A stretch of 50,148 nt of DNA from Candidatus Viridilinea mediisalina (GCF_002532535.1 NZ_NQWI01000030.1:1-50148), one strand, 5' to 3'. Counted from the stretch's first letter, positions 7,735-16,351 are shown. Notes: generated from the sequence alone by a model not told the origin. Numbers and translations: made by a program.

Positions 7735-9909
7735 ATGAAACTGACTTCCACCAGCGAACGCAGCCTCAGCACTCCAATCTACCCTGAGCGGCTAGGGGGG
7801 AACCTCCAGACACTTGCGGTCGTGCTCTTTTTGCCCGCGCTGGTTGCGCTGGCTACGCTGCTGCCGCGCGCCCTTGGGTTGGCTGATTTCTTTACGACCG
7901 ACGAGTCGCACAATTGGATCAGGGCCACTGGTATCTTTGCCTACGCCCTTTCGATTGGGCGCTGGGAGGATACCAACCTGATTGGGCATCCCGGCGTGAC
8001 CCTGATGTGGCTTGGATCGTTGGGGCTGCAATTGGAGCGTTTGGCGCTCAGTTTGGGCCTGATTGCCCCGCCTGATCGCCTTGAGCATCTGGCATGGCTG
8101 CGCCTGGGGCCAGTCTTGGCCCATACGCTGCTGACTACCCTGAGCTATCTGCTGCTGCGCCGCTTGGTGCGCCCCGCTGTGGCCCTGGTGGCCGCGCTGC
8201 TCTGGGCTACGTCGCCCTTCTTGGTGGCCCAAGGACGCCTGCTGCATCTCGATGCGCTGCTCACCGGCTTTACTAATCTTGCCGTACTCTGTACGCTGCA
8301 CGCATGCTTCGCCCGTCGCCCCGCCCCGTGGCTGCTTGCGGTTGGCCTCTTGACCGGCCTGGCCCTGCTGACCAAAGGGCCCGCGTTGATCATGCTGCCG
8401 GTCTTGGGGCTGATCATGTTTGCCCTTGCCCCAAGCGTAGGTGAGCATCATTCTGGGCCGCGCCGTGTGGCTGCGACAAGCTCAGCCAGCGCCGCAGTGG
8501 CTCCGACAGGCTCAGCCAGCGCTTTCATGCTAGGCTTGCACACGCAGATCATCCCGCGCCTCCGCTGGTCGTTGTCGCGCTATCTGCTCATTTTGGGCCT
8601 GGCTGCCATCACCATCTTCCTGCTCTGGCCCGCCCTCTGGGTAGCCCCTGCCAAAGCCATTGGCGACTATCTGGGCGAAATTGTGAACAATGGGGGGCGG
8701 CCAAATGGTCATGGTCAATTCTTTCTGGGGCGTGACGACCGCGACCCGGGGCCGCTCTTCTACCCTATTGCCGGGCTCTATCGCCTGACGCCCCTGGAAC
8801 TGTTGGGCCTGCTGCTGCTGCCTCTGGTGGCTTGGCAAGCGCGCATGGCTGGCAGCATTGACCCGGTGGCCCGCCGCGAGCGTGTTGTCCTCGTGGCGCT
8901 TGGCGGCTTTGCGCTCTTCTGGGTATTCGTGATGACGTTAGGGCCAAAGAAGTTCGACCGCTACATCTTGCCCGCTTGGCCTACGTTGCTCATCTTCAGC
9001 GCACTGGGGCTGGTGGCGGCGTGGGATGCCCTACGGCGACATTGGCCACAGGTGCGGGCCAGCCTCGCACTGGGCTTGCTGCTCTTGTTTCAGGCTGGCT
9101 CACTCGCCTGGTACCACCCCTACCACCTGAGCTACTTCAACCCGCTGCTCGGGGGCGGGCGTGTGGCCCCGCAGATGTTCCTGATTGGCTGGGGCGAAGG
9201 CATGCGCGAAGTGGGAGCGTGGCTGAGCGCTCGTCCCGACATCCAGCATGGGCAGATCATCTCGGCCCTCCCGCCCAACCTCGAAGCCTTCGTGCCCGTG
9301 CCCGTACAAGAGATCCGTGCGATTGACACTGCCCAACCCAACTACGCCGTGGTCTACTTGGAATCATTGCAGCGTGGCGATGTTCCCGAAATTTACGCCC
9401 GCATCCAACAGACCCTGCCGCTGCATGTGGTACAACTGCACGGCATCGAGTACGCTTGGATTCACCAACTCCCGCGCCCCTTCACCACGCCCGTTGGGGC
9501 TGAGTTTGGCAACAAGCTCAGGCTCTTGGGCTTCAGTGTTGAGCAAGAGGGGCAGCAACTCACCATCACCCCGGCGTGGGATGTACGCGTAGCCACGGAC
9601 ATTGATTGGATGCTCTTTTTGCACCTCTACGACCAGCAGGGGCAACGGGTAGCCCAAGTGGATGTGCCCCCAGGCGGCGGGGAGCGTCCGGCAACCAGCC
9701 AATGGCAACCGGGCGAGCAACTTGGTGTGCCGCTACCCTTGACGCTACCGAGCGACCTGCCTACGGGCAACTACCAAATCGTTGCAGGGCTCTACGATCC
9801 CAGCAGCGGCGTGCGCTTGCCCCTTAGCAGTGGCCCTAGCGCCGATGCAGGTTTAGCCGGGGCCAACGCGGCCCGCTTGGGTCAACTGGAGTTGGGTGAG
9901 CAGAGGTGA
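7735..9909 (+). CDS. Membrane glycosyltransferase of the GT39/PMT (ArnT-like) superfamily
   Basis: 724 residues. Hydrophobic from ~25 to ~480 with about ten transmembrane segments, and an early acidic pair in TTDESHNW (D56, E57) where GT-C enzymes carry their catalytic acid in the first extracytoplasmic loop. A soluble C-terminal part (~580-715) looks beta-rich and may bind substrate. GT-C enzymes move a sugar from a polyprenyl-phosphate donor to a protein or lipid outside the membrane; the acceptor here is unknown. Residues ~245-264 (VAATSSASAA then VAPTGSASAF) come from a 30-bp tandem repeat that belongs to an interspersed repeat family. The gene's end runs directly into GTGAGCAGAG repeats. 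Confidence 0.82.
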   Translation: MKLTSTSERSLSTPIYPERLGGNLQTLAVVLFLPALVALATLLPRALGLADFFTTDESHNWIRATGIFAYALSIGRWEDTNLIGHPGVTLMWLGSLGLQLERLALSLGLIAPPDRLEHLAWLRLGPVLAHTLLTTLSYLLLRRLVRPAVALVAALLWATSPFLVAQGRLLHLDALLTGFTNLAVLCTLHACFARRPAPWLLAVGLLTGLALLTKGPALIMLPVLGLIMFALAPSVGEHHSGPRRVAATSSASAAVAPTGSASAFMLGLHTQIIPRLRWSLSRYLLILGLAAITIFLLWPALWVAPAKAIGDYLGEIVNNGGRPNGHGQFFLGRDDRDPGPLFYPIAGLYRLTPLELLGLLLLPLVAWQARMAGSIDPVARRERVVLVALGGFALFWVFVMTLGPKKFDRYILPAWPTLLIFSALGLVAAWDALRRHWPQVRASLALGLLLLFQAGSLAWYHPYHLSYFNPLLGGGRVAPQMFLIGWGEGMREVGAWLSARPDIQHGQIISALPPNLEAFVPVPVQEIRAIDTAQPNYAVVYLESLQRGDVPEIYARIQQTLPLHVVQLHGIEYAWIHQLPRPFTTPVGAEFGNKLRLLGFSVEQEGQQLTITPAWDVRVATDIDWMLFLHLYDQQGQRVAQVDVPPGGGERPATSQWQPGEQLGVPLPLTLPSDLPTGNYQIVAGLYDPSSGVRLPLSSGPSADAGLAGANAARLGQLELGEQR
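8467..8526 (+). repeat. In-frame 30-bp duplication of a TCGACAGGCTC-type repeat
   Basis: Two adjacent 30-bp units (8467-8496 and 8497-8526) both contain a version of GGCT-xCGACAxGCTCAGCC. Related sequences occur in the loops of hairpins at 16352-16396, 28402-28463 and 48537-48575. Thirty bases equals ten codons, so the reading frame is kept. Confidence 0.75.
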
Positions 9910-10020
9910 GCAGAGGTGAGCAGAGGTACAGAGTTATTCACCACAGAGGCACAGAGGGCACAGAGTGAGGTGAGCAGAGGTACAGAGTTATTCACCACAG
10001 AGGCACAGAGGGCACAGAGT
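9894..10020. repeat. Decamer run and 52-bp direct repeat
   Basis: GTGAGCAGAG decamers overlap the glycosyltransferase stop codon. They lead into two identical 52-bp direct repeats (9915-9966 and 9969-10020), each carrying the left arm of the ACCACAGAGGCACAGAG element described next. Confidence 0.85.
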
Positions 10021-10094
10021 TTAGAACAGAGGGAGTGTTAACAATGGCGTTTGCGATGCCACACACTTCTCTGTGTTCTCTGTGCCTCTGTGGT
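9994..10094. mobile_element. MITE-like element, copy A (101 bp)
   Basis: Terminal inverted repeats of 26 bp (9994-10019 and 10069-10094) match at 24 of 26 positions and read ACCACAGAGGCACAGAGG inward. There is no coding content. Two further copies lie at 17992-18091 and 34697-34799. After the right end come CTCTGCATCT repeats and TTCAAAAACTCTA, which is also found after copy C. Confidence 0.75.
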
Positions 10095-10137
10095 AAAATT
10101 CTCTGCATCTCTGCATCTCTGCATCTCTTCAAAAACT

Positions 10138-10788
10138 CTATTCCTCAACCACGCGGGCCAATCCGGCGTGATCCAGCACAATCACACGTCCGCGTTCAAG
10201 GCGCACCAGACCCTCTTCCGCAAGGCGGCGTAGAGCGCGGCCCGCCATCTCACGCACCGTACCGGCCCGTTCAGCCAATTCTTGTTGGGTGAGTTGGGCA
10301 GCGCCTTCGCCCGCTTCGACCAGCAGTTGGCGTGCGAGGCGGGCGCGCACCGAGCGAAAAGCGAGGTCTTCAACCAACGCGACCAGTTCCCGCAGTTGGC
10401 CCGCCATTGCACTGAGGGCCGCATAGGCCAGATCGGGGTGGCGGCGAATCAGGGCCAAGAGATCTTCACGCGGGAGCAAGAGGCAGACGACGCGACTCAT
10501 CGCCCGCGCCGAGCTAGGATTGAGGCCGCCATCAAAGAGTGGCACGGGATCAAAGTGGGCCCCTGGCCCCAACATGGCCAACACCTGCTCGCGCCCATCG
10601 GGGGCCATGCGTGAGAGGCGCACGCGCCCGCGTTGAATCAGAAACAAACCAGGAGCCTCTTCACCTTCAGTCAAAATTTGCTGCCCAGGGCGAAAGGTGC
10701 AGCGCTGCGCTCGGCGTGCGGTGTCGCCCAATGTGACAGGATCGAGCGAGGCCAACAGCGGAATTGCCCGTAGATCTTCAATGGTCAT
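10138..10788 (-). CDS. Crp/Fnr-family transcriptional regulator
   Basis: 216 residues. Residues ~10-125 form a cyclic-nucleotide-binding-type beta roll (FRPGQQILTEGEEAPGLFLI, then RVRLSRMAPDGREQVL). A dimerisation helix follows (~120-150), then a Crp-type winged helix (~165-213) with TQQELAERAGTVREMAGRAL as the helix-turn-helix. No cysteine cluster for an iron-sulfur centre and no obvious heme ligands are visible, so the ligand is unknown. It is monocistronic, flanked by repeat-rich intergenic DNA. The start ATG at 10788 is the only good one; upstream lies the 10807-10900 palindromic element. Confidence 0.9.
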   Translation of the reverse strand: MTIEDLRAIPLLASLDPVTLGDTARRAQRCTFRPGQQILTEGEEAPGLFLIQRGRVRLSRMAPDGREQVLAMLGPGAHFDPVPLFDGGLNPSSARAMSRVVCLLLPREDLLALIRRHPDLAYAALSAMAGQLRELVALVEDLAFRSVRARLARQLLVEAGEGAAQLTQQELAERAGTVREMAGRALRRLAEEGLVRLERGRVIVLDHAGLARVVEE

Positions 10789-10806
10789 TAGAGTGGGATT
10801 TTAGAA

Positions 10807-10900
10807 GTTGTCTGAAAAGCCGGGGGGCACACGCTGGAGTGCCGGCTTTAGCCGGCTAAAGCCGGCACTCCAACGCCAACCCATAGACTTTTCAGACAGC
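10807..10900. repeat. Nested palindromic repeat element (94 bp)
   Basis: The outer arms GTTGTCTGAAAAG (10807-10819) and CTTTTCAGACAGC (10888-10900) pair at 12 of 13 positions. Inside them is a perfect palindrome at 10835-10872 built on GGAGTGCCGGCTTTAGCC. It lies between the Crp gene and the stop of the kinase-like gene. It may be a non-autonomous repeat or act as a transcript end. Confidence 0.75.
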
Positions 10901-10903
10901 CTC

Positions 10904-12169
10904 TTACACATAGGGCACCACGGCGCGCACCGTGAGGCCGCCACGTTCACCTTCAAGAACGAAGAATTCACCATCGAATTCAGCGATGCGATAGCGCAGC
11001 GCCCGCAGGGCGTGCATGCCTGAACGCTCATAACTACCATTGGGCAGGCCCACGCCATCATCGTGGATAGTGAGGGTGACCGTCTCGGCAGCATAGCCAA
11101 CATCAATGAGCACGGTACGGGCTTGGGCGTGCTGTTGGACATTGCGCAGAGCTTCTTGGGCGGTATGGAGCATGAGGGTCTGTTGGGCGGCTGCGAGAGG
11201 TTGGGGGTGGCCGCTACTTGTCACACGCACGGTAAAATCGCTCTGTTGGGCAAAAGCCGCGCCGAGTTGCTCAATGGTTGGCAGAATACTGCCGTCGGGG
11301 ATCGGCTTAAGATCAAAGAGCAAGCGCCGGGCGGGATTGGCGTGTTGTTCGAGGGCACGGGTAATCACGAGCGGCAAAGGGTTGCGCGGCGGCAGGGGCG
11401 GGAAGAGGGCGGCACGCATCCGCTGCCGTTCGCTTAGGCCGCTACTCTGCGCCTCTGGGAGGGGCATGCTAGGCGGTGCCTCTGCTTGTGGCGGGTGTGG
11501 CGGCACAACCGGCGGCGCCGCTTGGGGTTCTGGTGGCTGTCCGGTACCCATGAACATGCGCTCAATGCTCACCCAGACCAACGCAAAGGCCAAGGGAGTA
11601 AGCACACGCGCAAAGAGATCAAGCCCACTTAACTCTGCGCTGGTTGCACTATTGATCAGGTTCAACCCAAGCAGATCTAAGAATAAAAAGGCCAGCGTTA
11701 CGACCAAAGCCCCCGGCCAACCAAAGAGCAGCGCAGGCAGCACCAGGCTACTCAGGGCATAGGGTAAAAAGGGCAGCATCGCGCTCCCACTCAGCCAGAG
11801 TAGGGCGACACAGCCCATCAGATCAAAGATGAGCATACGTGGTTGAGCCTGCACCAAACGCACATAGTTGTGCGAAAGAGCCGTAGCCACCACATTGATC
11901 ACACCAGCCAGCAAGAGAATCCCCGCATCGCGGGGCAACGTCTCAACCGGACGTCCAGGCATCGTCAGCGCGAGAGCCGCAATTGCCCAAGCCAGCCAGC
12001 GGTAACTATAGAAAGCTGCATGAGCGCTAATACGCCCAGGCCATTGAGGTGCCGAAGGCTTCACAGATGCCTGCCTTTCACCGCCCGCACACCGTACGCT
12101 CAGGGCGGCTAGGTTGATCCAACCTTTGCACTGTAGTGTAGCAGAAAGGTAGGCGGGCGGCAATGGCAT
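10904..12169 (-). CDS. Membrane histidine-kinase-like protein lacking the phospho-acceptor histidine
   Basis: Up to 421 residues. Four to six membrane segments (~50-210) precede a Pro-rich cytoplasmic linker, then an HATPase_c domain (~320-421) with an intact N-box (AAQEALRNVQQHAQ-like) and DDGVGL. The region where NarL-type kinases have ELHDxxxQ instead reads PPLPPRNPLPLV and has no candidate His, although the following ARRLLFDLKP resembles the end of a HisKA_3 helix. It probably cannot autophosphorylate. A promoter-like TTGCCG-N17-TACACT lies inside the annotated 5' end, so translation may really start at the GTG at 12064, which has GAAAGG upstream. It diverges from a complete kinase gene. 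Confidence 0.72.
   Translation of the reverse strand: MPLPPAYLSATLQCKGWINLAALSVRCAGGERQASVKPSAPQWPGRISAHAAFYSYRWLAWAIAALALTMPGRPVETLPRDAGILLLAGVINVVATALSHNYVRLVQAQPRMLIFDLMGCVALLWLSGSAMLPFLPYALSSLVLPALLFGWPGALVVTLAFLFLDLLGLNLINSATSAELSGLDLFARVLTPLAFALVWVSIERMFMGTGQPPEPQAAPPVVPPHPPQAEAPPSMPLPEAQSSGLSERQRMRAALFPPLPPRNPLPLVITRALEQHANPARRLLFDLKPIPDGSILPTIEQLGAAFAQQSDFTVRVTSSGHPQPLAAAQQTLMLHTAQEALRNVQQHAQARTVLIDVGYAAETVTLTIHDDGVGLPNGSYERSGMHALRALRYRIAEFDGEFFVLEGERGGLTVRAVVPYV
12135..12163 (-). promoter_or_regulatory. Candidate promoter for the degenerate kinase gene
   Basis: On the minus strand, TTGCCG (12163-12158), 17-bp spacer, TACACT (12140-12135). It lies just inside the longest possible reading frame and argues for a downstream start at about 12064. 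Confidence 0.4.
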
Positions 12170-12263
12170 TTATGCGCCAAACGCGAGCCTAAACTGATGC
12201 TGTGGTAAAGTATGTTGGGTTGATACATGTAGCATAGCTGTTGTTCTTTGGCTAGAGTGTACC

Positions 12264-13769
12264 ATGCTCCAAACCCTCCGCCGCCGCTTTGCAAGCATCC
12301 GCTGGAAGCTCACCGCTGCCTTTATGGCCGTTTCGCTGCTCTTGGTGTTGACCATGAGCGTGATTTTTTTGGGTGGCCTGATCTTCATTCTCAACTCATC
12401 GCTCTTGCCGACGGCGGTAGCTGAATCGGCCCGCGATCTGGCGACACTGGTTGGCGATGAATTGGCCGATCCGCAGGGCAATATTGATCAACTCATTGAT
12501 CGGTTGCGCCGTCTCTCTGGCTCACAAGGACTCCCCGATCCATCAGGCCAAGGGGGGGCTGAAGTGGAAGAGGAGCTCTTGATCGTGCTACTTGATCGCG
12601 AGGGGCGTATCTTACGTTCAACACGCGATCTTGAACTGCCCCTTGGTCAGCCCATCGCTGCGCTTGAACCCGAACCGGCGGGTGTGTTAGTCGAACTGGC
12701 GCTCGGTGGCTTGAAGGATCCAAGTGAATTGGGTGCCTGGAGTCGGCCCGATCATCAGCCGATTGGGGTTGCGCCTATCTTTGGTGCCGACGGCGAACTG
12801 GATGGGGTTATCTATTTGCGCATTGTCAATTTCCCCAAACTCGGTGTCTTCATTGGGGCTCTTGCCCCTTTTGCCCTCAGTCTCATTGTGCCGTGGCTGA
12901 TCATCAGTGCGGGTATGGCGATGATCTATTCGTGGCTGGTGGGGCGTGGCTTTGCGCGGCGGATTGTGCGCCTCACTGAAGCGAGCATTGATCTCGCCGA
13001 TGGCGATCTGAGTAAGCGGATTGAAGATCCCTCCAACGATGAATTGGGTCAGTTGGGGCGTCAGTTTAACACCATGGCCGACCAGCTCTCTGCGAATTTA
13101 CGTTCGCTGCGTATGCTGGCTGAACGCAACGCCCAGCTTGCCGAGCAGGCCGCTCTGCTCGCTGCGGTGGAGGAGCGTAACCGCCTAGCCCGTGAACTGC
13201 ACGATAGCGTCAGCCAAGAACTCTTCAGCCTCACGCTGCTTGCGGCAGCCGCCCAGCGCACCCTGGAACAGCAGCCGGACGTTGCGGCAACCCGCCTGCA
13301 CGAGATCGAAGCATCGGCGCGTCGCGCCCTCGAAGAGACGCGCAGCATCATTTTTGCCCTACGCCCAGCCATCCTCGATGGTCGCGGTCTCGCCCCGGCG
13401 CTACGTGACCTCACCACCGCCCTTGGTGAGCGTCAAGGCTTGATTATCAAGCTTGAGATTGTAGGCGAACAACGTATTCCCCTTGAACATGAACAAGCCC
13501 TCTTCCGCATCGTTCAAGAAGCCCTCGCCAACGTCTCGCGCCACAGTGGGGTACGTACTGCTGATGTTCAACTCCACTACCATGACACGGGCGTAACCCT
13601 TGAGGTGTGCGACCAAGGGCGCGGCTTCGACCCCCAGGCCCGTCGCGATCCACGGGCCTTCGGGCTGCAAAGCATGACCGAACGCGCCCAAGTGCTCGGC
13701 GGCAGCCTGCAGCTCCAGAGCGAGCCTGGTCAGGGGACGAAGCTCCTGGTTCAGTTGCCTTTAGCTTAA
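12264..13769 (+). CDS. Sensor histidine kinase, NarL/LiaS type (HAMP - HisKA_3 - HATPase)
   Basis: 501 residues. A first membrane segment at ~15-45, an extracytoplasmic sensor (~50-185), a second membrane segment (~190-225), HAMP (~225-280), coiled coil, HisKA_3 with His313 in RLARELHDSVSQ, and HATPase_c (~405-500) with QEALANVSRHS and DQGRGF. All catalytic motifs are present. No response regulator gene is adjacent, so this is an orphan kinase. The neighbouring divergent gene encodes a related ATPase without the phospho-acceptor His, and the two might heterodimerise (inference). The stop is followed within 5 bp by a GGCGGC-tip hairpin. Confidence 0.92.
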   Translation: MLQTLRRRFASIRWKLTAAFMAVSLLLVLTMSVIFLGGLIFILNSSLLPTAVAESARDLATLVGDELADPQGNIDQLIDRLRRLSGSQGLPDPSGQGGAEVEEELLIVLLDREGRILRSTRDLELPLGQPIAALEPEPAGVLVELALGGLKDPSELGAWSRPDHQPIGVAPIFGADGELDGVIYLRIVNFPKLGVFIGALAPFALSLIVPWLIISAGMAMIYSWLVGRGFARRIVRLTEASIDLADGDLSKRIEDPSNDELGQLGRQFNTMADQLSANLRSLRMLAERNAQLAEQAALLAAVEERNRLARELHDSVSQELFSLTLLAAAAQRTLEQQPDVAATRLHEIEASARRALEETRSIIFALRPAILDGRGLAPALRDLTTALGERQGLIIKLEIVGEQRIPLEHEQALFRIVQEALANVSRHSGVRTADVQLHYHDTGVTLEVCDQGRGFDPQARRDPRAFGLQSMTERAQVLGGSLQLQSEPGQGTKLLVQLPLA

Positions 13770-13773
13770 TCCT

Positions 13774-13820
13774 TTTTTCTTCCGCGTTGGCGGCGAAGCC
13801 GCCAACGCGGAAGAAAAAAA
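13774..13820. repeat. GGCGGC-tip hairpin, copy 2
   Basis: A 22-bp perfect stem (13774-13795 with 13799-13820), loop GAA, arm TTTTTTCTTCCGCGTT. A shorter GGGCGGCAAAGCCGCCC hairpin follows at ~13830-13846. It begins 4 bp after the kinase stop and could serve as a transcript end, although the T run lies on the 5' side for the plus strand. Confidence 0.8.
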
Positions 13821-13861
13821 GTTCTGCGGGGGCGGCAAAGCCGCCCTCGCTCCCCACCAAA

Positions 13862-13919
13862 TTGCGGGAGCTTCCGTATTCAAGTATACTTGACGCGGTG
13901 TAACAGCCGCATGGCTGTT
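13862..13919 (+). promoter_or_regulatory. Promoter and leader of the aminotransferase gene
   Basis: TTGCGG (13862-13867), 17-bp spacer, TATACT (13885-13890). The -10 box sits inside a perfect 12-bp palindrome CAAGTATACTTG (13881-13892), a possible operator. The leader contains a small hairpin AACAGCC-GCAT-GGCTGTT (13902-13919). Confidence 0.55.
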
Positions 13920-13960
13920 GCCCTCAGCTATTCGCTTCTTCGCTCTCTAGGAGTAAATTT

Positions 13961-15154
13961 ATGACCACCTACCAGTTGGCTCGTCGCTTAGCCCAGCTCG
14001 AGCCGTCTGCAACTGCCGCCATGAACGCCCGTGCCCAGCAGTTGCGCGCCGAGGGTATCAAGGTCATCTCGTTCAGCGTTGGTGAACCCGATTTTAATAC
14101 CCCTGAGCCGATTAAGGCGGCGGGGATTGCTGCGATTCATGCCAATCATACCCACTATACCCCGGCTGGCGGCACAGTGGATCTGCGGAAAGCCATTGCG
14201 GTCCGCGTCACTGCTGATCAGGGCCTGCCCTATAGCCTCGCCCAGATTACTACCACCGCCGGGGCCAAAGAGGGGCTCTACTTGGCCTTCCAAGCCCTCT
14301 GCGACGAAGGCGATGAGGCGGTTATCCCGGCGCCCTACTGGGTGAGCTATGTGGAACAGGCGCGGCTCGCTGGTGCGACGCCGATTACGCCGATGGGCAG
14401 TGAGGCGACCGGCTTTAAGGTGACGCCTGAGCAGTTGCGCGATGCCTTGAGCGAACGCACCAAGATTGTTGTACTCAATTCCCCCTCCAACCCCACCGGC
14501 GGAGTCTATAGTGCCGCTGAACTGCGGGCTCTTGCCGATGTACTGCGCGATACTAAGGCGATCATTATTACCGACGAGATCTATGATGCTATCTCGTATG
14601 TTGAGTATGCCCGTTGGCTCCAGGTCGCGCCTGAAATGGCCGAGCGTACCCTGATTGTCAATGGGGTAGCGAAGGCCTATGCCATGACCGGCTGGCGGGT
14701 GGGCTATGTGGCTGGGCCTGCGCCGATCATTACGGCGATCAAGGACATCCAGAGCCATACGAGTACCCATACTGCCTCGATTTCGCAGTATGCCGCGCTG
14801 GCCGCCTATACGCCCAGTGAGGAGTTGGATCAGAGTGTGCGTGAGATGACCGCCGCGTTCTTGCGTCGCCGCGATATGATCCTCAAGCTGCTGGCCGAGA
14901 TCCCCGGTGTGACCTGTGCGACGCCCGAGGGGGCTTTCTACGTCTTCCCCAACGTCAGCGGCTTGCTGGGGCGTCAACTCAAGCATGGGGTCTGCAACAG
15001 CAGCGATGAGCTAAACAACTACCTGCTCGACCACGCCCACATTGCGTGTGTCAGCGGGGAATCGTTTGGTGCCCCCGGCTTCATCCGCATCTCCTATGCC
15101 ACCTCCGAGGAGGAGATTGTCGAAGGCATGCGTCGTTTCCGCGCCAGCCTCTAG
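13961..15154 (+). CDS. aspC: Aspartate aminotransferase-type class I/II PLP enzyme
   Basis: 397 residues, the usual length for the Ib/Igamma aspartate or prephenate aminotransferases. PLP-binding residues are visible: SNPTG, TDEIYD and the Schiff-base Lys238 in GVAKAYAMTGWRVGY. The substrate-carboxylate Arg lies near the C terminus in GFIRISYATS. It transfers the amino group between aspartate (possibly also prephenate) and 2-oxoglutarate in the cytoplasm. AGGAG lies 8 bases upstream of the ATG. A PfkB-type kinase gene follows by 4 bp, suggesting one transcript. Exact substrate range cannot be read from sequence. Confidence 0.92.
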   Translation: MTTYQLARRLAQLEPSATAAMNARAQQLRAEGIKVISFSVGEPDFNTPEPIKAAGIAAIHANHTHYTPAGGTVDLRKAIAVRVTADQGLPYSLAQITTTAGAKEGLYLAFQALCDEGDEAVIPAPYWVSYVEQARLAGATPITPMGSEATGFKVTPEQLRDALSERTKIVVLNSPSNPTGGVYSAAELRALADVLRDTKAIIITDEIYDAISYVEYARWLQVAPEMAERTLIVNGVAKAYAMTGWRVGYVAGPAPIITAIKDIQSHTSTHTASISQYAALAAYTPSEELDQSVREMTAAFLRRRDMILKLLAEIPGVTCATPEGAFYVFPNVSGLLGRQLKHGVCNSSDELNNYLLDHAHIACVSGESFGAPGFIRISYATSEEEIVEGMRRFRASL

Positions 15155-15158
15155 CTCT

Positions 15159-16148
15159 ATGAGAACGCTTGTCGCCCGCCTAGCCGCTCAGCGTATTCTG
15201 GTCATTGGCGATCTGACGCTTGACGAATATCTGTATGGGCGGGCGACGCGCCTCTCGCGTGAGGCTGCGTTGCCGGTGTTGGAGTTGCAGCGCCAGGAGT
15301 TGATCCTTGGTGGTGCGGCCAACCCGGCGCGCAACATTGTTGCCTTGGGCGGGCAGGCCACCCAGATCGGGGTGGTGGGCAATGATCCCGAAGCCGAGCA
15401 ACTCAAGGCGCTCCTCGCAGCCAGTGGCATCAGCAGTGCGGGGCTCGTAGTTAGTGCCGAGCGCCCAACCACCCGCAAGACGCGCATTCTGGCCACCGAG
15501 TCGCCCCGCTTGCCGCAGCACGTCGCCCGCCTTGATCGGCTCCAGCGTAGCCCCCTCAGCCCGCATGAGGAGCAGCAGATTCTCGCGGCCCTCGCGGCGC
15601 TTGTGCCCAAACACCAAGCGGTCCTCTGCTCCGACTACCAATTGGGCCTCTTGACCGCACGCGTTGTGGATGCCGTGCGTGAACTTTGCCGGGCCCACGC
15701 TGCGCTCTTCTGTGTTGATGCCCAGGGCAACTCCCATTTTTACCGTGGGGCCGACCTGTTTCGCTGTAACGACCGCGAAGCGGCCTTAGCCCTTGGGCTC
15801 CCACTCCGCAGTGAAGCGGAATTTGTACGCGGCTTGGCGCGGCTCCGCAACGAACTAAACGCCCAACTCGTCATGGTCACCCGTGGGCCTGATGGCCTCT
15901 CGCTAGAGGGCGTTGGGGTAGCGTACCAACACCTAGCCGCCGCACGGGCCAGCGAGGTCTACGACACAACCGGCGCAGGCGACACCTTTGTCGCAGTAGC
16001 AACCATGGCTCTCACGGCTGGCCTTACACCCCTTGATGCGGCCCAGCTTGCCAACACAGCGGCAGCACTGGTGGTACGGCGCTACGGCAACGCGGTGGTT
16101 AGTCCAGAGGAGTTGATGGCGGCGTTGGGGGAAGGAAGTAGGGAGTAG
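15159..16148 (+). CDS. PfkB/ribokinase-family sugar kinase, RfaE/HldE N-domain-like
   Basis: 329 residues from the ATG at 15159, 4 bp after the aminotransferase stop. A longer open frame from 15042 overlaps that gene and is not credible. The N terminus ILVIGDLTLDEYLYG and the glycine-rich LGGAANPARN resemble heptose-7-phosphate kinases (HldE domain 1). The C-terminal PfkB signature DTTGAGDTF contains the catalytic base Asp275. It likely phosphorylates a sugar phosphate for nucleotide-sugar synthesis, possibly feeding surface glycans. No cytidylyltransferase half is present. The final codons and the TAG stop are supplied by the heptamer array that begins at ~16133. Confidence 0.85.
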   Translation: MRTLVARLAAQRILVIGDLTLDEYLYGRATRLSREAALPVLELQRQELILGGAANPARNIVALGGQATQIGVVGNDPEAEQLKALLAASGISSAGLVVSAERPTTRKTRILATESPRLPQHVARLDRLQRSPLSPHEEQQILAALAALVPKHQAVLCSDYQLGLLTARVVDAVRELCRAHAALFCVDAQGNSHFYRGADLFRCNDREAALALGLPLRSEAEFVRGLARLRNELNAQLVMVTRGPDGLSLEGVGVAYQHLAAARASEVYDTTGAGDTFVAVATMALTAGLTPLDAAQLANTAAALVVRRYGNAVVSPEELMAALGEGSRE

Positions 16149-16348
16149 GAAATAGGAAGTAGGGAGTAGGAAATAGGAAGTAGGAAGTAGGAAGTAGGAA
16201 GTAGTAGGAAGTAGGAAATAGTAGGAAGTAGGAAGTAGGAAATAGGAAGTAGTAGGAAGTAGGAAATAGGAAGTAGGAAGTAGGAAGTAGGAAGTAGGAA
16301 GTAGGAAGTAGGAAACAGGAAGTAGGAAATAGGAAGTAGGAAATAGGA
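16133..16348 (+). repeat. Heptamer minisatellite (GGAAGTA)n
   Basis: About 30 tandem or near-tandem 7-bp units, mostly GGAAGTA with GGGAGTA and GGAAATA variants and occasional 3-bp slips (TAG). It provides the stop codon of the preceding kinase gene. Because 7 is not a multiple of 3, the array closes every forward frame. It resembles the short tandemly repeated heptamers known from filamentous cyanobacteria. Confidence 0.92.
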
Positions 16349-16351
16349 TGT

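Noticed and set aside
9915-10020. CRISPR-like direct repeats
   Set aside because: There are only two 52-bp copies, 2 bp apart, each containing a MITE arm.
13988-14986. A 332-residue open frame antisense to the aminotransferase
   Set aside because: It mirrors the codon bias of the real gene, has no ribosome site and no recognisable motif.
15042-15158. Upstream extension of the PfkB kinase start
   Set aside because: It would overlap the aminotransferase by over 100 bp and its residues (Pro/Ser/Arg-rich) do not match the family. The ATG at 15159 sits right before the conserved N terminus.
16133-16348. CRISPR array
   Set aside because: The repeats are 7 bp and contiguous without spacers, and no cas gene is in the window.
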